Shown here piece after piece: positions 32,672 to 41,546 of a stretch of 64,000 bases of DNA (its first letter is position 1; each line of letters begins with the position of its first letter). Both the position numbers and the translations under genes were made by a program. The notes under the pieces were generated by a model. It had not been told where the DNA came from, searched no databases, and worked only from the letters and a program-made list of their open reading frames with translations. Source of the stretch: Fictibacillus fluitans (lineage in GTDB: Bacteria > Bacillota > Bacilli > Bacillales > Fictibacillaceae); assembly GCF_030418125.1 (NCBI RefSeq), contig NZ_JAUHTR010000012.1:1-64000 (forward strand), given 5' to 3'.

Positions 32672-33229
32672 TTACTTTTTGTCGTCATCCGGTATGGGAA
32701 GATAGCGGAATATGTCTCCGGTCTCAAAACTTTCAACAAGTGTTTCAAGCCAATAATAATACTTCTTTGACTCGTGGATCAGCTCATAATGGCGTTCTGC
32801 TTCAGCCCGGATGGCTTTATCCACCTTTGAATCCTGAATGACGGCCTGTAAGTCCTTCTCCGACATTTCAATGGCTTCCAGATTAAGTCTCACTTCACGC
32901 ATCCATTTAATGCAGAAAAAATGAATCAGTGATTTGAAAAAGTTTTTTTCCGCAACAAAAACATCCTTGCGTGAACCTTTTTGCCACGTTTTATGAACCA
33001 CATTAATCTCCTGAAGTGTCCGGACAGCCGTACTCATACTCGGCTTGCTCATCTTCAGCTCTTCCTTCATTTCATCAAGCGTCATGGCATTTTCAAAATA
33101 CATGGTGCCATAGAGCCTGCCTGCAGAAGGAGTAACCCCATAAAGATCCATCGTTTCTGCAATGGAGTGGACGACGTTTCCCTTTGCTCGTTCAATAGCT
33201 TCCCGAGCCATCTCATTATGATCTTGCAT
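32672..33229 (-). CDS. GbsR/OpcR-family MarR-like repressor
   Basis: The 185-residue protein has a winged helix at about residues 20-95 (T-L-D-E-M-K-E-E-L-K-M-S-K-P-S-M-S-T-A-V-R-T-L) followed by a helical effector and dimer domain. In B. subtilis GbsR senses choline and represses gbsAB and opuB; OpcR is a paralogue. Being next to a choline-type symporter gene favours a choline sensor. I start at 33229 because AAGGATGG lies upstream; an ATG three codons earlier overlaps it. A sigma-A promoter lies at 33287-33314. Confidence 0.85.
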   Translation of the reverse strand: MQDHNEMAREAIERAKGNVVHSIAETMDLYGVTPSAGRLYGTMYFENAMTLDEMKEELKMSKPSMSTAVRTLQEINVVHKTWQKGSRKDVFVAEKNFFKSLIHFFCIKWMREVRLNLEAIEMSEKDLQAVIQDSKVDKAIRAEAERHYELIHESKKYYYWLETLVESFETGDIFRYLPIPDDDKK

Positions 33230-33286
33230 TCCAACCATCCTTATTAGAAAAATTTAATTCGTTAAAAATTTTCCTTACATTCACCT

Positions 33287-33314
33287 ATGTTACATGAATA
33301 AATTCTTATGTCAA
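33287..33314 (-). promoter_or_regulatory. sigma-A promoter of the GbsR-like gene
   Basis: TTGACA, 16 bases, TAACAT on the minus strand. The AT-rich sequence between the -10 and the gene (33244-33268) has AAAATTT/AAATTTT arms around TTAACGAATT and may be an autoregulatory site. From 33315 to about 33600 I see no gene, only AT-rich DNA with one similar AAATTTAACGAA stretch near 33468. Confidence 0.55.
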
Positions 33315-33641
33315 ATGCTCACCGGAAAATCAGGCGAAAGTCCCTTGAATATATCTGTTTTTAATCTTTTACACCTTTATTTGACTTTAGGATGAATCGG
33401 GAAAGAGTGAGGTTTACAAATGCAAATAAGGGTGTTAACTTATAACTTGTTCAAAACATTCAATTAAAATTTAACGAACTCTAATTCCTGTTTACTTGAA
33501 CAAATTTTTTATTTTTATATAAATATGGAATAATAGATAGGGAACTAATAAAAAGGGTACCAAAGCATTTTAAGGGATTGGACAAATGTATGCCTCCTTC
33601 TTTACAATAGAATTAACCTAGTGATTTGGAGTAACTAAACA

Positions 33642-34118
33642 ATGGAACCCATTACTTTTAAAGATTATTATGATAATACAGTTAAACTTTCCTTTGATGA
33701 TCATCCTTTTTCCACTGAACCAAAGCATGTCTGGGTCTTGTGCCGGTTCCGCGGACAATGGCTGCTGACAGAGCATCCGCGGCGGGGAATCGAATTTCCC
33801 GGCGGAAAGGTTGAACCTGGAGAAAATGCTGAGCAGGCTGCTGTCCGTGAAGTTTTTGAAGAAACGGGGGGACATGTTTCCTCTCTTCATTATTTGGGTC
33901 AGTATAAGGTTGACGGTAAAGGCGGCATCATCATTAAAAACATCTATTATGCCACAGTGGATAAAATTTTGTTGAAGGATCGTTATTATGAAACAAACGG
34001 ACCTGTCTTTTTTGAGGAACTTCCAGAATCATTTGAGGGACAACAGAAGTTCAGCTTCATGATGAAAGATCAGGTGCTCATCCAAAGCCTCCAGCATACA
34101 AAGGAAAGGTTTTTGTAG
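33642..34118 (+). CDS. ytkD: Nudix hydrolase YtkD
   Basis: YtkD is a Nudix pyrophosphatase that cleans oxidised nucleotides (8-oxo-dGTP) and has RppH-like activity in B. subtilis. The 158 residues have a complete Nudix box at about 53-75: G-G-K-V-E-P-G-E-N-A then R-E-V-F-E-E-T-G, fitting G-x5-E-x7-R-E-U-x-E-E-x-G-U. The gene order with ytlD-ytlC-ytlA nearby agrees with B. subtilis, although hmp is inserted between them here. GGAG lies 10 bases before the ATG. Confidence 0.9.
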   Translation: MEPITFKDYYDNTVKLSFDDHPFSTEPKHVWVLCRFRGQWLLTEHPRRGIEFPGGKVEPGENAEQAAVREVFEETGGHVSSLHYLGQYKVDGKGGIIIKNIYYATVDKILLKDRYYETNGPVFFEELPESFEGQQKFSFMMKDQVLIQSLQHTKERFL

Positions 34119-34131
34119 GGCATTCATTTGT

Positions 34132-34166
34132 ACAGCTGCATCCCCGTGATGTCAGCTGTTTTTTAT
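34132..34166 (+). terminator. intrinsic terminator of ytkD
   Basis: ACAGCTGCATC pairs with GATG-T-CAGCTGT (one bulge), followed by six T. Confidence 0.8.
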
Positions 34167-34259
34167 TTTCTATGACTACATAGCTGTATAAAAATAACAT
34201 GCGTCGCTAAAGATGAAATAGGGTACGTGTCTTATAGTGAAAAAAAGGAGGCTTTGACA

Positions 34260-35537
34260 GTGGATAGAAACAAACAGGAACAGCGTGAAGAAGTGAGCCA
34301 AATGGTAAAACAGCTGGACCCTCATAAACTAGAAGTGATCAAACAGACACTTCCGGTTGTAAAAGAACATGGTGAGGCGATTACCAAGAAATTCTATCAG
34401 CGGTTATTCGAAAGTCATCCCGAATTGAAAAACATGTTTAATATGACCCACCAGATTACAGGCCATCAGCCAAAAGCATTGGCGGATGCCGTGTATGGAG
34501 CTGCAGCAAACATAGAGGATCTCAGCCAGATCATGCCCATTCTTGAAAGGATTGGCCAAAAACACCGAAGTCTTCAGGTAAAGCCGGAGCATTATCCCAT
34601 TGTAGGTGAACATTTGCTTGGCGCAATCAAGGAAATTCTCGGGGATGCGGCGACTGACGAGATACTTGATGCATGGGCTGACGCTTATCAAATTATTTCC
34701 AGCGCATTTATTAAGATGGAAGAAGGATTTTATAAAAGTGCGGAGACTCAGGCAGGTGGCTGGGGAGGCTTCAAAAATTTCATCATTGACAAGAAGGTTA
34801 AGGAAAGCGAGGTTATTACCTCTTTTTATTTAAAGCCTGAAGATGGAGAAGAATTGCCATCCTTCCTGCCGGGACAATATATTACAGTAAAAGTTGAAAT
34901 TCCGCAGGAGGAATATACACACTTGAGGCAGTACAGCCTGTCTGACCGTCCGGGACTGGAATATTTCCGAATCAGTGTAAAACGTGAAGGTTCAAAAGGG
35001 GAAGACATAGGTCCAGGTGTGGTTTCCACGGATTTGCATCAGTTATACAATGAAGGAGATGTTCTTCCGATTTCTGCTCCTGCGGGTGATTTTTACTTGG
35101 ATGTTAACAGTAATCGGCCGGTTGTGCTGATTAGCGGAGGAGTTGGTCTCACTCCGGTTACAAGTATGCTGCATACCATCAATGCCAATCAGCCCGATCG
35201 CAGGGTTGTCTTTATTGAAGCGGTGCAAAATGGAAGCGTTCATGCTTTCAGGGAAGAAGTCCGTAAGGTGAGTGAACAGAATCCAAACATCGCTTCTTAT
35301 TTTATTTATACACAGCCCTCTAACGAGGACCGTGAAAAAGAGTATTTTGACCGGGAAGGATACGTTACGCTCGAATGGCTGCAGGAGGTTCTTCCATCAA
35401 AAGATGCCCAATTCTACTTCTGCGGACCATTGCCGTTCATGCAGGTGGTGAACTCTGCTCTGAAACAATGGGAAGTGCCAAAAGAGGATGTTCACTATGA
35501 ATTTTTTGGTTCATTCGGTAACCTCGAAGACGCTTAA
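34260..35537 (+). CDS. hmp: flavohemoglobin, nitric oxide dioxygenase
   Basis: Hmp oxidises nitric oxide to nitrate using NAD(P)H. The 425 residues hold a globin domain (about 25-165; proximal histidine in I-G-Q-K-H-R-S and distal region F-N-M-T-H-Q), a FAD-binding ferredoxin-reductase domain (R-Q-Y-S-L-S near 233) and a NAD domain (I-S-G-G-V-G-L-T-P near 295, C-G-P-L-P-F-M near 397). GTG 34260 is chosen because AAAGGAGG precedes it by 8 bases. The N terminus is about 25 residues longer than B. subtilis Hmp. I see no convincing NsrR or ResD site. Confidence 0.93.
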   Translation: MDRNKQEQREEVSQMVKQLDPHKLEVIKQTLPVVKEHGEAITKKFYQRLFESHPELKNMFNMTHQITGHQPKALADAVYGAAANIEDLSQIMPILERIGQKHRSLQVKPEHYPIVGEHLLGAIKEILGDAATDEILDAWADAYQIISSAFIKMEEGFYKSAETQAGGWGGFKNFIIDKKVKESEVITSFYLKPEDGEELPSFLPGQYITVKVEIPQEEYTHLRQYSLSDRPGLEYFRISVKREGSKGEDIGPGVVSTDLHQLYNEGDVLPISAPAGDFYLDVNSNRPVVLISGGVGLTPVTSMLHTINANQPDRRVVFIEAVQNGSVHAFREEVRKVSEQNPNIASYFIYTQPSNEDREKEYFDREGYVTLEWLQEVLPSKDAQFYFCGPLPFMQVVNSALKQWEVPKEDVHYEFFGSFGNLEDA

Positions 35538-35544
35538 ATAATTG

Positions 35545-35572
35545 AACCCCTCCTTTAAAGGAGGGGTTTTTT
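35545..35572 (+). terminator. intrinsic terminator of hmp
   Basis: AACCCCTCC pairs with GGAGGGGTT around TTTAAA, then a T run. Confidence 0.9.
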
Positions 35573-35603
35573 GAATGGTTTATGTCCATAGCACCCGTCA
35601 GTA

Positions 35604-36413
35604 CTACAGTGTCCGGTTTTTGATCAGTTTCTTTTCGAGCGCTTCAACGAGCTGGTACATCAGGGTCGCCAGCAGGGCGATGATCAGAAGGCTCATCAAT
35701 ACGAGGGTAAAATTGAATACTTGAAAACCGTATATAATGAGATAGCCCAGCCCTTGTTTTGAAACGAGAAATTCACCTACAATAACCCCTACCCATGACA
35801 GTCCGACATTTACTTTGAGCGCTGAAATGATCGCCGGGAAACAGGCAGGGAGTATCACCTCTTTGAAACATTGATACTTTGAACCGCCAAAGGACCGGAT
35901 GACTTTTACATAGTTCGGCTCTACATTTCTAAATGACGTATAGATGACGATGGTTGTTATAATGACAGAGATCAATATTCCCATCGCCACAATTGAAGTA
36001 AGGTTTGGGCCAAGTGCCACAATCAGGATAGGACCGATGGCAACCTTTGGCATAGCATTGAGGATGACAAGGTACGGATCCAGGACTCTTGACAGGAAAG
36101 GGAACCACCAGATCAGGGCGGCAAGCAAAGTGCCGAATAATGTACCCAGCAAAAAACCAATAACCGTTTCTGTCAGGGTCATGCCTATATGAAGAAAAAT
36201 ACTTCCATCCGCTATTTTATGGATAAGCAGCGCAACAATTTTCTTTGGGGAACTGAAGAGAAGTGGATCGATCCATTTTTGGTCGGAACTGTACTGCCAA
36301 AGGCTGAAGAAAAGAACGAAAATCAAAAGCTGCGATATCCTGACTTTTATCGTTTGTCTGCGCAGGCTCAGCAAGTAGTCGGAGTGAGTTTTACTCGGTG
36401 TCGTTTTGTTCAA
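35604..36413 (-). CDS. ytlD: ABC transporter permease YtlD
   Basis: The 269-residue permease of the nitrate/sulfonate/taurine (SsuC-TauC) type has six helices and the EAA loop [16 protein letters not shown] near residue 180. It works with YtlC (ATPase) and YtlA (binding protein). The TTG start lies inside the end of ytlC (23-base overlap), so translation is probably coupled; no ideal ribosome site is seen. The substrate of this importer is not established. Confidence 0.88.
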   Translation of the reverse strand: MNKTTPSKTHSDYLLSLRRQTIKVRISQLLIFVLFFSLWQYSSDQKWIDPLLFSSPKKIVALLIHKIADGSIFLHIGMTLTETVIGFLLGTLFGTLLAALIWWFPFLSRVLDPYLVILNAMPKVAIGPILIVALGPNLTSIVAMGILISVIITTIVIYTSFRNVEPNYVKVIRSFGGSKYQCFKEVILPACFPAIISALKVNVGLSWVGVIVGEFLVSKQGLGYLIIYGFQVFNFTLVLMSLLIIALLATLMYQLVEALEKKLIKNRTL

Positions 36414-37170
36414 TTTGTTCCAACTCCTCCCAAATTTGCTGAAACATCACAGAATAATCGGGATGTTGGCGCGCTTCAAACGGCAGGCGTTTTCTCAAAT
36501 GGCTGGTTACCGGAAAGGTCCTGAAAATTCTCCCCGGTTTTGTGGAAAACAAAACGATCCGGTCGCTCATGGCAATGGCTTCCCCAATATCGTGGGTGAC
36601 CAGGATCGCTGTTTTGCCATGTTCGCGCAGCGTGTTGGAGACCAAATCTTCAAGTTTTAGTTTAGTTTGATAGTCAAGCGCGGAAAAAGGTTCATCCAAC
36701 AGGAGAATTTGCGGGTTGGTTGCCAGTGTGCGGACGAGTGCCACACGCTGTCTCATGCCGCCTGACAATTCATTGGGGTACTTATCCAGGGTGTCGTATA
36801 ACCCGATTTCGCTCATTAGTGAAAGGGTATATGCCGTCCGTTCATCATTCAGGCAGCCCTGCAGTTTTAGCCCTACCAAAATATTGTCTTTGATGGTCTT
36901 CCAGGGAAACAGGTAGTCTTGCTGAAGCATGTATCCAATTTTCGGATGGGGCTTTGTGATGGACTGATTCTTCAAGGAAACTGAGCCATTTGTTGGCTGT
37001 ATTAGACCCGAGATGATGGAAAGCAGCGTTGATTTTCCGCATCCGCTCGGTCCTAGAAAGGAAACAAATTCTCCCTCTGAAACAGAGAGTGTGATGTCTT
37101 CTAATGCAGTCGTGGCCGTTTGCTTGGAAAAGTACGTCTGCCCGACCGATTTTAATTGTAAGAAGGCCAC
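36391..37170 (-). CDS. ytlC: ABC transporter ATP-binding protein YtlC
   Basis: The 259-residue ATPase energises the ytlACD importer. Walker A is G-P-S-G-C-G-K-S-T near residue 40, the signature L-S-G-G-M-R-Q-R near 134, Walker B I-L-L-L-D-E-P-F near 155 and the H-loop T-H-D near 190. It belongs to the SsuB/TauB group. I start at GTG 37170 because GGAGGG then has 7-base spacing; the ATG two codons earlier overlaps it. Confidence 0.9.
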   Translation of the reverse strand: MAFLQLKSVGQTYFSKQTATTALEDITLSVSEGEFVSFLGPSGCGKSTLLSIISGLIQPTNGSVSLKNQSITKPHPKIGYMLQQDYLFPWKTIKDNILVGLKLQGCLNDERTAYTLSLMSEIGLYDTLDKYPNELSGGMRQRVALVRTLATNPQILLLDEPFSALDYQTKLKLEDLVSNTLREHGKTAILVTHDIGEAIAMSDRIVLFSTKPGRIFRTFPVTSHLRKRLPFEARQHPDYSVMFQQIWEELEQIEQNDTE

Positions 37171-37198
37171 TGTCATCCCTCCATAGTAATTTTATGAT

Positions 37199-38212
37199 TT
37201 ACTTTGTGGCATCACGGGAAAAGGTGGTGTTAACCAGTTTCTTGTAATCCGCCTTTTTCGGAAGCTCCCCGGCCGATTTCATAACCGACTGCAGATTATT
37301 CCAGGCATCTTGTTCAAGGATCGGATTTACCGCATAGCTGTGCTGTCCTTTATAACGGTCCACAACTTTTTCAATTAAGCCGACGGGTGTGTCTTCAAAA
37401 TAAGGAGCGATCAGTTCCGCTGTCTCCTTAGCGGTATGGGTTTCTACATAAAGCTGAGCCTTATAGATGGCTTTGGTAAATCGTTTGAGCACGTCACCGT
37501 TCTTTTTCATATAGCTTTGTTTGGACATGTAGGATGTATAGGGCAGCTTTCCGGACGCTTCACCGAAGGAGGCCACCACATGGCCGATGCCTTTTTGTTC
37601 AAACAGGCTTGCCTGTGGTTCAAACAACTGCACGTAATCCCCGGTGCCGGAAGCGAAGGCGTTTGGAATGTTGGCATAGTCGATGTTCTGGATCAGCTTC
37701 ATGTCTTTATGAGGATTAATTCCGTGCTTTTTAATGCTGAACTCACCAGCCATCTGCGGCATTCCGCCTTTGCGCTGTCCTAGAAAGGTACTGCCTTTGA
37801 GCTGATCCCAGGAAAAGTAATCGGGCTTTTTCCGGGCCACCAGAAAGGTTCCGTCCGTTTGGGTGAGCTGGGCAAAGTTAATGACAGGGTCGCTCGTGCC
37901 CTGGGCATCCACATATATGGATGTTTCCGAACCGACAAGGGCAATATCTGCACCGTTGGACAGCAGAGTGGTCATGGTTTTATCTCCACCCCATGTGGTC
38001 TTCAACTCCACATCAATGCCCTCGTCTTTAAAGAATCCTTTTTCAATCGCAACATATTGGGGTGCATAGAAAATAGACCGGGTTACTTCTGCCACCCGAA
38101 CCTTATCTTGTTTTTGTTTTTCTGCTGTATCAGTTGAACATGCCGATAACAGCAAGCATGCGGTCAGGGCCAGTGAAAAGAAAAGCATAAACCGGGTTTT
38201 TATCCGTTTCAA
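37199..38212 (-). CDS. ytlA: substrate-binding lipoprotein YtlA (NMT1/THI5-like)
   Basis: The 337-residue solute receptor has a lipoprotein signal peptide with lipobox L-L-S-A-C (cysteine near residue 25) and a periplasmic-binding fold of the SsuA/THI5 type (F-Y-A-P-Q-Y-V-A-I-E-K-G-F-F-K-D-E-G near 48-65). It is first in ytlA-ytlC-ytlD. Related receptors bind sulfonates, nitrate or pyrimidine precursors; no thiamine or other riboswitch precedes it, so the ligand is open. TTG start with AAAGGAGG 9 bases upstream. A perfect inverted repeat lies in the divergent region before ytmA. Confidence 0.88.
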   Translation of the reverse strand: MKRIKTRFMLFFSLALTACLLLSACSTDTAEKQKQDKVRVAEVTRSIFYAPQYVAIEKGFFKDEGIDVELKTTWGGDKTMTTLLSNGADIALVGSETSIYVDAQGTSDPVINFAQLTQTDGTFLVARKKPDYFSWDQLKGSTFLGQRKGGMPQMAGEFSIKKHGINPHKDMKLIQNIDYANIPNAFASGTGDYVQLFEPQASLFEQKGIGHVVASFGEASGKLPYTSYMSKQSYMKKNGDVLKRFTKAIYKAQLYVETHTAKETAELIAPYFEDTPVGLIEKVVDRYKGQHSYAVNPILEQDAWNNLQSVMKSAGELPKKADYKKLVNTTFSRDATK

Positions 38213-38244
38213 ATGGGTTAGCCTCCTTTATATTCGAATGAAGG

Positions 38245-38268
38245 ATAAAGTTTCATGTAATACTTTAT
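38245..38268. promoter_or_regulatory. inverted repeat between ytlA and ytmA
   Basis: ATAAAGT-N10-ACTTTAT has perfect 7-bp arms and sits 33 bases upstream of the ytlA start, in the divergent gap. It is a candidate operator for ytlACD and possibly ytmA. Confidence 0.45.
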
Positions 38269-38320
38269 ATGTGAATGAAAAAATTGTGTGTTGGCCTAAA
38301 TAAAAAAAGGGGGAATTCAT

Positions 38321-39139
38321 GTGCTGGACTCAAGCCTGATCACTCATGCCCAACGGTATCCTTCTCCTCATCCACAGATTACGTTATTCAGAATTTCTTA
38401 TAAAAGTGAAGGGTTGACCGTAAAAGGGCTTCTGGCTATTCCAAAAAACAGCGGGAACCGGTTGCTGCCGGGATTTTTGTATTTGCGGGGCGGCATAAAA
38501 AAAGTGGGAATGGTGCGGGTCCCCCGAATCATTCAGCTTGCTTCCCAGGGGTTTGTTGTCATGGCCCCTTTTTATCGCGGAAACGAAGGGGGAGAGGGGA
38601 GAGAGGACTTTTGCGGTGAAGACCGGCAGGATGCCTTTCATGCCTTTGAAGTTCTTCGGTCTTTATCCGTCGTGGACCCCGGGGAACTTCATATTTTTGG
38701 ATTCTCCCGCGGCGGGCCGATGGCGTTCTTTACGGCATTGGAGTATCCGGAAGCTCGTTCTGTGGTCATTTGGGGAGGGGTTTCAGATATGGCTCTTACG
38801 TATGAAGAACGGGTGGATCTGAGAAAAATGATGAAGCGGGTCATCGGGGGTACACCGGCGAAAGTTCCGGAAGGCTACAGGACAAGATCGCCTGTCCATT
38901 ATTGTGAAGGACTTACGGTTCCGCTTCTATTGATTCATGGGTGCAAAGATCAAAATGTCAGCATTACCCATTCGACAGTGCTGAAAGAATGCCTGGAGTC
39001 AAAGGGGATCGCGGAAACCTGGTTTTATCCTCAGTACACACACCACTTCCCGCCGCAGGAAAACCGGAAAATCACCTTTGCCTTTTGTGAATGGATGAAA
39101 ACCCGAAATAAAGAAAAGCCGGAGCTGTCACCCTTGTGA
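38321..39139 (+). CDS. ytmA: alpha/beta hydrolase YtmA (prolyl-oligopeptidase-like)
   Basis: The 272-residue hydrolase has the nucleophile elbow G-F-S-R-G-G near residue 127, the acid in H-G-C-K-D-Q near 207-212 and the histidine in T-H-H-F-P near 239. The substrate is unknown. The GTG start follows AAAGGGGG. In B. subtilis ytmA lies between ytlA and pckA, the same order as here. Its stop lies in a terminator and overlaps the end of an opposing tetR remnant. Confidence 0.88.
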   Translation: MLDSSLITHAQRYPSPHPQITLFRISYKSEGLTVKGLLAIPKNSGNRLLPGFLYLRGGIKKVGMVRVPRIIQLASQGFVVMAPFYRGNEGGEGREDFCGEDRQDAFHAFEVLRSLSVVDPGELHIFGFSRGGPMAFFTALEYPEARSVVIWGGVSDMALTYEERVDLRKMMKRVIGGTPAKVPEGYRTRSPVHYCEGLTVPLLLIHGCKDQNVSITHSTVLKECLESKGIAETWFYPQYTHHFPPQENRKITFAFCEWMKTRNKEKPELSPL

Positions 39140-39157
39140 CGGATCCGGCTCTTTTAC
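39112..39157 (+). terminator. intrinsic terminator overlapping the ytmA stop
   Basis: AAAAGCCGGA pairs with TCCGGCTCTTTT, with an inner GTCAC/GTGAC helix. It also encodes the last codons of the opposing tetR remnant. Confidence 0.75.
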
Positions 39158-39346
39158 GTTCAGGAGGGATTTCATGCTCTTTTCAAAAAGATCCATCTGC
39201 AAGTCTGTTTGCATAAAGCCATAATCAGGGTAATCGCAGAAATCGCAATTCCATCCAGAAAGCTAATCATGAACCGGCTGATGTCACCGACGGATGCAAC
39301 AGGATCAAATTCATCATTTTCGATACCTTTATGAATCACGGAAATA
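39128..39346 (-). pseudogene. TetR-family regulator, C-terminal remnant with frameshift
   Basis: On the minus strand a reading frame resembling the effector end of a TetR regulator runs from about 39346 (I-S-V-I-H-K-G-I-E-N-D-E-F-D-P then F-M-I-S-F-L-D-G-I-A-I-S). At about 39228-39231 one base appears lost. In the next frame the pattern continues (D-Y-G-F-M-Q-T-D-L-Q-M-D-L-F-E-K-S-M-K-S-L-L) to a TGA at 39128. The DNA-binding half is missing; the pckA terminator lies where it should be. I infer a decayed regulator of a once adjacent gene, perhaps ytmA. Confidence 0.65.
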
Positions 39347-39376
39347 AAAAAACCGCTCCCACAATGGAAGCGGTGC
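39344..39376 (-). terminator. intrinsic terminator of pckA
   Basis: ACCGCTTCC pairs with GGGAGCGGT (one G-T pair) on the minus strand, followed by seven T. Confidence 0.88.
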
Positions 39377-39393
39377 ATTATACTATTTTCTTA

Positions 39394-40977
39394 TTATACA
39401 AGCGGACCTGCGTCTTTAATTTCGGCAGGAACATTATTGAACTTTGAAAAGTTATCATTAAACTGAGCAGCAAGCTCTTTGGCTTTCAAGACATATTCTT
39501 CTGGGTTGTTCCACGTTTTCTTCGGCTGGAGAACCTGATCAGGAACACCGGGGCAGTGAATCGGGATGTTCAATCCAAAGATCGGGTCGGTTACCGTTTC
39601 AACAGATTTCAGCTCACCCTGAAGCGCTGCCTGTACCATGGATCTTGTATAGGATAGGTTCATACGCTTACCTGTGCCATATGCCCCTCCGGACCAGCCG
39701 GTATTCACAAGGTAAACTTCCACTTCATGGTGATCGATTTTCTCGCCGAGCATTTCTGCATATACGGTTGCCTCGAGCGGCAGGAATGGAGCACCAAAGC
39801 AAGTGGAGAACGTAGCCTGAGGGGAAGTAATTCCACGCTCTGTTCCTGCAAGCTTGCTTGTATAACCGGACAGGAAGTGGTACATTGCCTGTTCCTTCGT
39901 CAATTTGCTGATTGGAGGCAGCACTCCAAATGCATCAGCTGTCAAAAATATGATAGTGTTCGGGTGTCCCGCAACACTTGGCTGAATGATGTTTGGAATC
40001 GCCTGAATCGGATAGGCAGCTCTTGTATTTTCGGTCAATGAACCATCATCATAGTTTCCTTCACGGGTTACATCATCAAGCACCACGTTTTCGAGAACGC
40101 TTCCAAACCGGATAGCATCCCAGATTTGCGGCTCTTTTTCCTGAGAGAGGTTGATGGTTTTCGCGTAGCAGCCACCTTCGATATTAAAGACGCCTGTATT
40201 GGCCCAGCCGTGCTCGTCGTCTCCGATCAGCGAGCGGTGAGGATCAGCAGAAAGCGTCGTTTTGCCTGTTCCGGATAAGCCGAAGAAAAGGGCAACATCG
40301 CCTTCCTGTCCGACATTAGCCGAGCAGTGCATGGAAAGGATTCCTTTTTCGGGAAGGATATAGTTCATAACTGAAAAGATTGATTTTTTGATTTCTCCCG
40401 CATATTCCGTGCCGCCAATCAAAACAATCCTTTTCTCAAATGATATAATAATGAATGTTTCTGAGTTTGTGCCGTCAACCTCGGGATCAGCCTGGAACCC
40501 GGGAGCGGAGACCACTGTAAATTCCGCGTCCAGTCCTTTTAGCTCTTCAGCTGTGGGGCGGATAAACATTTGCCGTGCGAACAGGTTGTGCCAGGCGAAT
40601 TCATTCACGACCTGAATGGGAAGGCGGTATGCATGATCAGCGCCAGCAAAGCCCTTAAATACGAAGAGTTCTTCCTGCTGGCCTAAGTAATGAAGCACTT
40701 TTTTGTAAAGCTTATCAAATTTTTCTTCATTAAAAGGCTTATTGATTTTGCCCCAGTCTATTTTTCCGCGTGAACTGGCTTCGTCCACGATGAACTTGTC
40801 TTCTGGAGAGCGTCCAGTATATTTTCCAGTTGTAGCCCTGAGAGCACCTGTGGAAGATAAAATGGCTTCGTTGCGGAGCAGTGCTTTTTCAACAAGCGTG
40901 GGTACTGGCAGATTTTCATGAGTAGCAGCGTTGTTTAAAAGATTATCTAAAGTCGTAGTGGAATCAACCGTATTCAT
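39394..40977 (-). CDS. pckA: phosphoenolpyruvate carboxykinase (ATP)
   Basis: PckA converts oxaloacetate and ATP to phosphoenolpyruvate, the first step of gluconeogenesis. The 527 residues have the oxaloacetate-binding R-S-P-E-D-K near 56, the P-loop [11 protein letters not shown] near 234-244, and the metal and adenine motifs (G-D-D-E-H-G-W near 254, R-G-I-T-S-P-Q-A near 375). AAAGGACGG lies 10 bases before the ATG. It is divergent from metK, as in B. subtilis. A CcpN-like site overlaps its promoter, which would repress it on glucose. Confidence 0.96.
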   Translation of the reverse strand: MNTVDSTTTLDNLLNNAATHENLPVPTLVEKALLRNEAILSSTGALRATTGKYTGRSPEDKFIVDEASSRGKIDWGKINKPFNEEKFDKLYKKVLHYLGQQEELFVFKGFAGADHAYRLPIQVVNEFAWHNLFARQMFIRPTAEELKGLDAEFTVVSAPGFQADPEVDGTNSETFIIISFEKRIVLIGGTEYAGEIKKSIFSVMNYILPEKGILSMHCSANVGQEGDVALFFGLSGTGKTTLSADPHRSLIGDDEHGWANTGVFNIEGGCYAKTINLSQEKEPQIWDAIRFGSVLENVVLDDVTREGNYDDGSLTENTRAAYPIQAIPNIIQPSVAGHPNTIIFLTADAFGVLPPISKLTKEQAMYHFLSGYTSKLAGTERGITSPQATFSTCFGAPFLPLEATVYAEMLGEKIDHHEVEVYLVNTGWSGGAYGTGKRMNLSYTRSMVQAALQGELKSVETVTDPIFGLNIPIHCPGVPDQVLQPKKTWNNPEEYVLKAKELAAQFNDNFSKFNNVPAEIKDAGPLV

Positions 40978-41041
40978 GTTCGCAAAACCGTCCTTTTAAA
41001 GAAGTATGTTAATCACCGTTATCATGACTAAATTCGAAATT

Positions 41042-41052
41042 AGTATAGCACA
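41042..41052 (-). promoter_or_regulatory. pckA promoter -10 with CcpN-like site
   Basis: On the minus strand TGTGCTATACT agrees with the CcpN consensus TRTGHYATAYW at all 11 positions, and contains a TGC-TATACT extended -10 about 65 bases upstream of pckA. CcpN represses pckA and gapB during glycolytic growth in B. subtilis. The imperfect palindrome ACTAAATTCGAAATTAGT (41027-41044) lies just downstream of the -10. Confidence 0.55.
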
Positions 41053-41202
41053 TTGGAATAAATAATGTATACTATTTTATTTAACATTTTACGATTTGGT
41101 TCTAAAATCAGGCACTCTGATTTAATCAACTGCGGCAAACATTATTATCAGACAAACCGATTGTAAAAATTCCTTCTAATGCGGAAGGGATGCCTTTACA
41201 AG

Positions 41203-41231
41203 TTGACAGGTTTGTCGAACTGCGCTATTAT
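41203..41231 (+). promoter_or_regulatory. sigma-A promoter of metK
   Basis: TTGACA, exactly 17 bases, TATTAT. It lies about 15 bases upstream of the SAM riboswitch. From 41053 to 41202 I see no other signal. Confidence 0.85.
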
Positions 41232-41247
41232 ATTTCGGGAACGGCTA

Positions 41248-41366
41248 CTCTTATTCCGAGTAGGTGGAGGGACAGGCCCTATGAAACCCAGCAACCGACA
41301 CTTCGAGCCAGAAATTGAAGTGAAAAGGTGCTAACCTGCAAGGTGAACAAACCTTGAAAATAAGAG
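41248..41366 (+). ncRNA. SAM-I riboswitch (S-box) of metK
   Basis: The P1 helix is CTCTTAT (41248-41254) with ATAAGAG (41360-41366). Inside are the S-box landmarks GGTGGAGGGAC, GGCCCTATGAAACCC, AGCAACC and GGTGCTAACCTGC. Binding of S-adenosylmethionine favours the terminator at 41383-41428, so metK is shut off when its product is plentiful. Confidence 0.95.
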
Positions 41367-41382
41367 GTGAAGGCGTAGACAT

Positions 41383-41428
41383 AAGACCTTTTCCCTCGTG
41401 TATGATGATTTAGGGAAAGGCTTTTTTT
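41383..41428 (+). terminator. riboswitch-controlled terminator of the metK leader
   Basis: AAGACCTTTTCCCT pairs with AGGGAAAGGCTT across a 15-base loop, followed by a run of T. Confidence 0.85.
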
Positions 41429-41546
41429 ATGTCTCAAAATGGTTTGAACCTGAATATTTTACAAAAACAAAGTATCCATATAGGAATGAGTACCGTATCT
41501 TATAAAAAAATTGCTCTATGCGTTATATAGAGAAGGAGGATCTCAA

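Noticed and set aside
34167-34259. NsrR or ResD site before hmp
   Set aside because: AT-rich words occur but none matches a known consensus well enough.
39172-39378. 68-codon frame on the minus strand as an intact gene
   Set aside because: Its start lies in the pckA terminator, it has no ribosome site, and its TetR similarity continues in another frame; reported as a pseudogene.
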